From Pelecanus crispus (Eukaryota; Chordata; Aves; Pelecaniformes; Pelecanidae), in the NCBI RefSeq assembly GCF_030463565.1, contig NC_134651.1, positions 12,474,734 through 12,538,733 of the forward strand: a stretch of DNA of 64,000 bases, written 5' to 3'. This document shows, piece by piece, positions 57,621-64,000 of the stretch (its first letter is position 1; each line of letters starts with the position of its first letter). The position numbers and the translations under genes were made by a program. The notes under the pieces were generated by a model. The model did no database searches. It saw nothing but the letters and a program-made list of their open reading frames with translations, and was not told where the DNA came from.

Positions 57621-60600
57621 CAGCCAGCCCGGAGCCCTCGCACAGGCTCCTGCGAGGCTCGTCCCGTTACCAGTGGGGAGGTGATAAAATTCAGGCAAAA
57701 AACGCGCTGGGGAGGGGCTAGGAAGCTGAGAGAGGGCTGAAGGAAGGCTGTGAGACTGCAAAGCCTTTACTCGTAAGACCTTGATAGAGGAGCAGCTGAT
57801 CGCAGCCCCCCCAAGGGTACAACATGCCCCCCAGGGTGTCACACACCGTACCCCAGGCAGTGATGGAGTGGCCTCTGCGGGCATCGTGTGCTGTAGGAGG
57901 CACTACGCTGCTGCACAGCCTGGCCAGGCCACAGCCACATTTGGGAAAGAATGCCGCTTTGGGAAACAATTACCCCCTCAAAGGCCGTACCCACCCCACT
58001 GGTCACAAGTTCCCCAATTCGTGCACAAGTGCAAAGCCAAGCTGCAGCCCCCACCCCATACGCTGCACCTCCGAGTCCTTACCCAAGCCAGTGCCCTTCG
58101 GCTTCCCCTCCGCAAACACCACATCCATCCCCTTCCACAGTCACAGCCACACCAGCATCAGCAGCGTGCCACAGTGACACACACGTGCCCCTCCCATCAA
58201 AGCGCAAAATGTTTGCAGGGATAAGTACAGAGCTATAATCAGAGCTGCGGTGCTGGCACACGCTACGCGGCCCCAGCGCAGGGGAAGGCCTGCAGCCCAC
58301 GAGCCAGCCCTGCCAGCCGACGGTGAATGAAAGCCACGTGATGGCAGCTGCTGTGCCCGGCCCTGGCAGTTGCGTGGTGTCGGTGTGCCGGGCAGATGAA
58401 CCGGTAAGCTCCGATTCATGGCACGTGGTAAGCACTTCCCCTGTTCCACATCAGAACAGGCTCCTGCAAACAGGTAACGTCTTATCACAAGATGGGATAA
58501 ACAGCTCAAAGGTGCAAACGGCTGGAGTCACCTTGGCCTGTTGCTCTCTGAGGCCATTCGGAGCCAAACCACCTCTGCACGATGGGCGGAGGAGGCTCCA
58601 AGAGCATGGGAAGTGAAAGCAGAGCAGAAATCCATGTGCCTTCCCTGGATCGGTGATTCCCAACGTGTGCGTTGGGGCACACTCACGTGCCACGAAGGCG
58701 GCTGAGCCAGCACGCCTGCTCCCTGCCTGTCCTCTTGGCCACCCGTCCCCGCCGCCTGGCAGATCAGCAGCCACCGCGGGGAAGGGACATGCCACGGGCT
58801 GGTCCCCAGGCACAGCAGAGGTGTGGCAGCTCAGGCAGGTCGCTGTGCCACCAACTTTAAGCCAGGAAAAGGTTTGCCCCAGCTATGACAGGCTTAGCAA
58901 ATGCTGCCCTAAGCCAGCACTGCGGGGGCCAGGCAGCCTGGGCAAGGGTTTCAGAGAGGCTTTCTGCCCTGCATCCTAGCAAAAGTAACTTTCACATTAA
59001 GAAGTGCTGATAAGCAAGCTGGGGGGTTGGAAATAAAACAGGAGGATTAGGCTCCTCTTCCAAAGATCAGAGTCTATTGTCACAAGACATGCTTCCATGC
59101 CAGCGTGGTAGTCATGAGAGCAGCTGTCAACATGGCAAAGCTACAAAGTCAGACATAATTCAACAGTCAGGTCTGGCCTTTGTGTTGCCCAGATTTTGTA
59201 TTTACAAGGATTTTTCTCTCATCTGGTCAGAATCCTGCTCATGGTCCCGTGTAGAAAAGCCCTGGGTGTAATCAGCATCATGAGCTGTGCCAGCAGCAGC
59301 AGGAGGGGACAGGAGTGGGTGCTGGTCCCCAGAAGCCCTCACCTTGGGGTTTCTCTGTTCATATTTTCCCCCACTACAGAATTTCAGGTACAGCCCTCAC
59401 ACAGATTTGTTCATAAGCCAGTCACAAGCAGAAGGTCTCTGGGAAGAGGGACCAGCAGCTTTGGCTGCTCCCTGCAAGGAACAAGCTGCAGACAGACATT
59501 TGCTTCAGCCAGTTTGACCAGGGAAGCCCAGGTCTCTTGAAGGTGGCTCTGAGACAGGATGCTCCTTGCAAACTGCCACAACAAGACCCACAGCATGTTG
59601 AGGTGCCAGCACAGCCCGTGGTGTGGTGGTGCCAGTTATGCCCTGTCTGATGTGCAAAGACCATTACAGCACGGGTCTCGCAGGGTTCTTTTCAAGCAGT
59701 GCTGTGCCAGTGACTCGCATAGAGCCCCCAAAGTGCCTCAGGAAGTGGGCTTTCAAGCAGGCAATTCCCCAACTTTATGAAGATGATTCCTGCAGAGAAG
59801 GGATAGAAAAAATTGAAATGATCCTCCTAACTCAGCTCAGAAGGAGCACCACTGGCTATTTCTCTGCAGTGGCCCTGGTGTTTAAACTGCCAGCGCAGAC
59901 TCTGAAAACTAGTATTTGGGACCAGACAGAGCTGTTGTTCGTGGCCACTGCAATTCTCTAGTTAATTTTGGGTACACATGTACCATCATCAGCAGAGGCT
60001 GTTTGGAAAGGTGAATGTCACCCACAATACCCAAACAACCTTGTTTACATTTTTTTACTCATTAACAGAGGTAAGATCTAACAGCAAATACAACTTTATC
60101 CTCCTTTGTGTTACTTAAAGGGGTACAGATCAAACAGTTCAGAGGTAGTCATGACCTCAGCAGTATTTGTAGTCCCCATCAAAGTGACTTCAGAGCTCTG
60201 GCAGGCATCTGAGCAAAAACACAGATGTATTTACAAGGCTTGACACTCCTTCAAACATCCATCTGACAGACACATTTGTAGAAAATCTCTGCGACTAGCC
60301 CTAAATGAGGGTAATCACATCTCTTACATATGCCCATAGCTGTTCAGAGCAAACACAACATCTGCTCATTTTGGACTTCAAAGGAGGAAGAGATGATGCT
60401 TTGTTCAGAGAAGTAAATTTATCATGTGTATTAGTAGTGCCTTGAAGTCTAAACAAAATCAAATGTCCATTGGATTAGGCCCCTTAAGAGATGCATTTAC
60501 GAAGATCAACCTCTCTTCTGAAAAGAGTAGAAAGAGGACAGGAAAAAGGATTCTCATGCCAATTTTGATAATAGGAGTGCAGAGAGGCTCAAAAAGCAGG

Positions 60601-63600
60601 AGGGAATCTGTGAGAGCAGCTCTGAACCCCCGTGTCGCCCAGCTCCTTAAACTCTTCCTCTCAGCAGCCTCGGTGCTCACGGGGGTACTTGGAAAAGCCC
60701 CTGAGCCAGCTAGGAGTGGGAACTGGCTGCTGACAAGCTAAGCCTTAGCAAACCTTTGCACGAGTGCTCTTTCACAGGCCTGTTCTCCAAACGTGCTTCC
60801 ACTTACTGCTTTGAAAAAACACGTCATCATTACAAGATGCTGGAAAGCATCTGCTTTACTTGTGCAGCGCTACCAGGAGCATTACTGCGGGGAACCAGCA
60901 CTCCTCGAGCTCTTCATCCATAGAGATCATCTTGGGTGCCCCAAAGAAGAGGCAGAGGAGGTAGTTGTAGTGAAGAAAATACTCCAAACCCCACCTATCC
61001 CCTTGCCCTGAACATCCCAGTCCCACTGATCCCCATCTAGCCCATCTCCTGTTCACTCCTCCATGATTCTTCCCATCTCCTCCACCGACCTTCTCCAAAA
61101 CTTCCCTCAACCTTTCTAGCCCCTGAACCCAGACCCTCCCCACTTTTCACCCACTGAAGCTTGAACTGTATCAAACCAGACATGGATCCTTCCTGTGACA
61201 AGTTCAGTCACAACTGAATCCAAACTGGATGGTCACTTTGTTCTGTCCCAGCTTCCCACGCCCCAGGCCCAGCCACCGCCAGGGACCACTGAGGCAGCCC
61301 CAGTTTTGGTCCCCCGGCAGCCTGTGCAGACTCAGCCCTGGCCTGGATCCATCCAAGTCATCACACCCCTCTGAGCTCCACTCAGTGGAGGTTACACCCC
61401 GTAAGCAAATAAAGCTGGGAAGAGGGTGGCTGCCCCACAGCTCAAACACAGCCTGGCTTCCTGATGAGGAACCCCAAAGCTTTCCCCGCCTCTCTTCTCC
61501 CAAATCCCATTTCCTTTGAAAGCCATGCCTCATCCTGCCCATCTCTGCAATTGTCCTAAGTTTCCATAGGTTTCCTTGAGTCATCATCCCTTTCTGGATG
61601 GCAGAGGGGCATAGGAAGGTATTTCTGAAGAGGAGGATGAGGACCTGGCACAGGGCCATGTGTGGGCAGCCCATGGTGTTGGGGCAGTCCTGATCATGTG
61701 TTAGGAGGGATGTCTCTGCCTGTCCCCTTGGAGAGCGATGGAGGCTGCCCCTCAGCCCGCTCCGCTCTCTGCTGCTCCGCTGGGAAGAGTTTGGATCTGC
61801 CTGGTTTGACACCGTTGAGCCCTGAAAGAGGCCACAGATAACCAGCTGGCAAGGTGCCCTTCTGGTACACTACAGGGCACCGAAGGGCAGTTGGACTTTG
61901 CCCTGGCATGTAGGCACAATGTGGCAGATCAGTGAGGAGCAGAGCTAGGCAAGGGTTTTTGGAAATGGGCAAAGCTTGGTCTGGATGGCAAAGCTTGGCT
62001 CAGGTGCTGTCTTGATAAAGATTATCTTCCAGAGGTAGTACTCAGATGCTCATATGCCAGGAGCCCACAGGACGGCTGCTCCCTGCTGCTCTCACAGCAT
62101 GTGATGCCAGCTGAGCAGAGCAGGTTGTTCTCTGTCCTGGGAAGAGACCAGTTGCCCTTGGCAGACTTCTGGGCCATGCAGCAGTGCTCCTAATGCTTGC
62201 TGGTACGTCTCCTCTTTGGGCTCTAGCTGAGCTGGTTGGAGAGGTTTCAGGCCACAGCTGCTTGTTCCTGCTTTGCTGGATCGCAGTGCTCCTGCTAGCC
62301 TGGCAGCAGAGCTATCACACGAAAACTTGCCAACCCTGCATTAGTCAAAATGAGAAGGGCATTCAACATTTAAAGAGCAGATCTCCCGTGACTTGCCTTT
62401 GTTGGACTGCAGCAGGTTGGGGGAGCAGTCACAGCAGCAGAGAAGGGAGCTCCAAGACTCCTGAATATCCACCCAAGTTTAGCTGGAGAACAAAGCATGT
62501 ACGCAGCTTGAGAGCACCCATGGCATTCTGCCTCCTCCCCTCCTCAGCTGTCTGGGTGACCACAATCCCCCCCATCCCAGCCACACATCCCTCTGGCTAC
62601 ATCATTTGCCCCTGCAGGGCATCCCTGTGCTCCCAGGTCCTGGCCAGGATTTCGTATGCCTCAAAGCTTCCCCTTCCACCAGCAGCACTCAGCAGTGCCG
62701 CACATCACCCCACGCAGAAGTGCCAGGACACAGCACAAACATGCTGCCAGAGGAGAAACTTGAGAGAGCTGCATGGAGTGTGCCTGGATTTGGATGGTTA
62801 ACCGCATGTTTCAGATGCTACAGGAAATAACAGAAACACAGGACCTCATCACGGCTACTTGCTTTAAGGATACCCTAATGTGCTGATCAGGAGTCTCAAA
62901 GCCAAACTTTCTGCACACACAAACAGCCTGAGCTGTATACATCTTGCATTGACTCAAGGGAACTATTTCTGCTTTAGCTTGATCCAGAAAAAAAAAAAAA
63001 AAACAAAGCCACCCCAAAACCCAGTGTCCTCTCTAACAAAAGGGGAAATTTATCTTAAGATGGCCAATTGCTCATGGAAAGTCTCTTCCACAACAGAGCA
63101 ATTGGGTCAAGTGTGTTATCATTATGTTTAGACAACTGGACAAGGTCATTTTCCCCCCATGCTTTAAAGCATTTTTTTTTCCACAGAACCAGCACCTCCT
63201 CTAAGAGGCACCACCCAAACACCTACAGTAAGGTTGCTTTGCTTTGTAAAGCCACAGTGTCCTTAAGGATGTGGAAAGAACCCGTATTTGAAAAATATCC
63301 TGGAGGATCCTTTCCCTGAGAAATGTTGGTTCAGAGGCTCTGTACCACCCTCAAATCCCAACCCTTCTGTACTATATTGCACAAACCTGCAGCTTCAGCA
63401 GGAGTTTCATAGTCTTTGATGTACGACTTTAAAGCTTATAGGTACACAGACACACAGGGAAATTAAATAAACACTAGATTTTTAATACTTCTTTTGGTGA
63501 TAGTTAAGATCCTAGGTGGATAGAAGATCTGTAAAAAAAACAGAGAAGAAATGCAAATAAACTCCCAATGCAAAAACATGCAGCTAACCGTAAAGCCTTG

Positions 63601-64000
63601 CCATGCCCAGAGAGAATGTGAAATGAGTTGAGCTATTACATGGGCCATTGGCCTTAGAAACAAAACTCATCTACTATTCCCACAGTTCCTCCCACCCAAA
63701 ATAACCCATCCCAGTAATTCAACATGCTGGAGGTCTATTGATACCCACTTGTATGTAAGGTCAGCTCCCTGAAACAGCCCCTTTAACAGACAGTGGGCTA
63801 AACGTTGGGTTTTCATCTGCATAGATTTCCTCCCCCCAGGATGAGAAGGAGTGAACGTGAATGTACTGTTTTACTTGCGGTGCCTCTAGTTTGAAGAGGA
63901 TGCTGATTGATTTCCTGCTACAGAAGGGCTCAGATCAGGACCATCCTCACTCCAGCCCATTCTCAGCCCTATACACGCTGTGGGTTCAGCCCACCCCACT
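57621..64000. other. Region upstream of the C2orf72-like gene, no gene recognised
   Basis: Several frames of 60-205 codons occur on both strands, the longest on the - strand around 61.2-61.8 kb and the + strand around 62.2-62.8 kb. None shows a recognisable domain, low-complexity-free conservation pattern or convincing splice sites. A-runs near 62.99 and 63.53 kb are simple low complexity. It is probably intergenic. Confidence 0.5.

Noticed and set aside
54429..57884. Long open frames on both strands (up to about 495 codons) through the tandem array and CpG island
   Set aside because: They are produced by a 63-bp (21-codon) repeat without stop codons and by GC-rich DNA. The frames overlap on both strands, have repetitive 21-residue content and no splice or start context. 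Only the 56751-57276 part is a real exon.
61204..62801. Frames of about 200 codons at 61204-61812 (-) and 62184-62801 (+)
   Set aside because: No recognisable domain, Pro/Ser/Cys-rich composition typical of chance frames in moderately GC-rich DNA, and no convincing exon structure.

Overview
This is vertebrate nuclear DNA, most likely from a bird. Genes are split into short exons with GT-AG introns, there are methylation-type CpG islands, and the only dispersed repeats I recognise are CR1-type LINE fragments whose 3' ends finish in ATTCTATG-like octamers. No bacterial-type operons, CRISPR arrays or tRNA/rRNA genes were found.

Three protein genes can be supported. (1) HTR2B, the serotonin 5-HT2B receptor, is on the + strand. 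It has three coding exons (8574-8883, 14519-14719, 16798-17678) giving a complete 463-residue receptor, with a poly(A) signal at 17918. (2) PSMD1 (Rpn2/S1, the large scaffold subunit of the 26S proteasome base) is on the - strand. Sixteen consecutive coding exons run from the ATG at 46232 down to 28507 and encode about the first 627 residues. The last third of the protein is not in the part to the left that I could read. (3) A C2orf72-like gene is on the - strand. Its three coding exons (57276-56751, 51810-51694, 50499-50408) join in perfect phase into about 244 residues.

The order and orientation C2orf72 > PSMD1 > (HTR2B antisense) matches the human chromosome 2q37 block. If the missing 3' exons of PSMD1 lie left of position 1, as that synteny predicts, HTR2B sits antisense inside a PSMD1 intron of more than 28.5 kb.

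Layout: 1-8573 upstream of HTR2B, no gene; 8574-17950 HTR2B; 17951-28506 intronic, no exon seen; 28507-46232 PSMD1 with CR1 copies in introns 1 and 9; 45.7-46.8 kb CpG-island promoter of PSMD1, carrying ETS and ARE-type motifs; 46.8-50.4 kb a CR1 fragment and the probable 3'UTR of C2orf72; 50.4-57.3 kb C2orf72, whose first intron holds a GC-rich minisatellite of about 30 copies of a 62-63 bp unit (54.7-56.6 kb) ending only about 100-170 bp from exon 1; 56.7-57.6 kb its CpG island; 57.6-64 kb no recognised gene.

The genes have unrelated jobs (amine signalling, protein degradation, unknown) and are neighbours by conserved position, not by pathway. I found no convincing new biological system. 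The items most worth a second look are the minisatellite, the proteasome promoter motifs, the C2orf72 model and an unusual residue in HTR2B.
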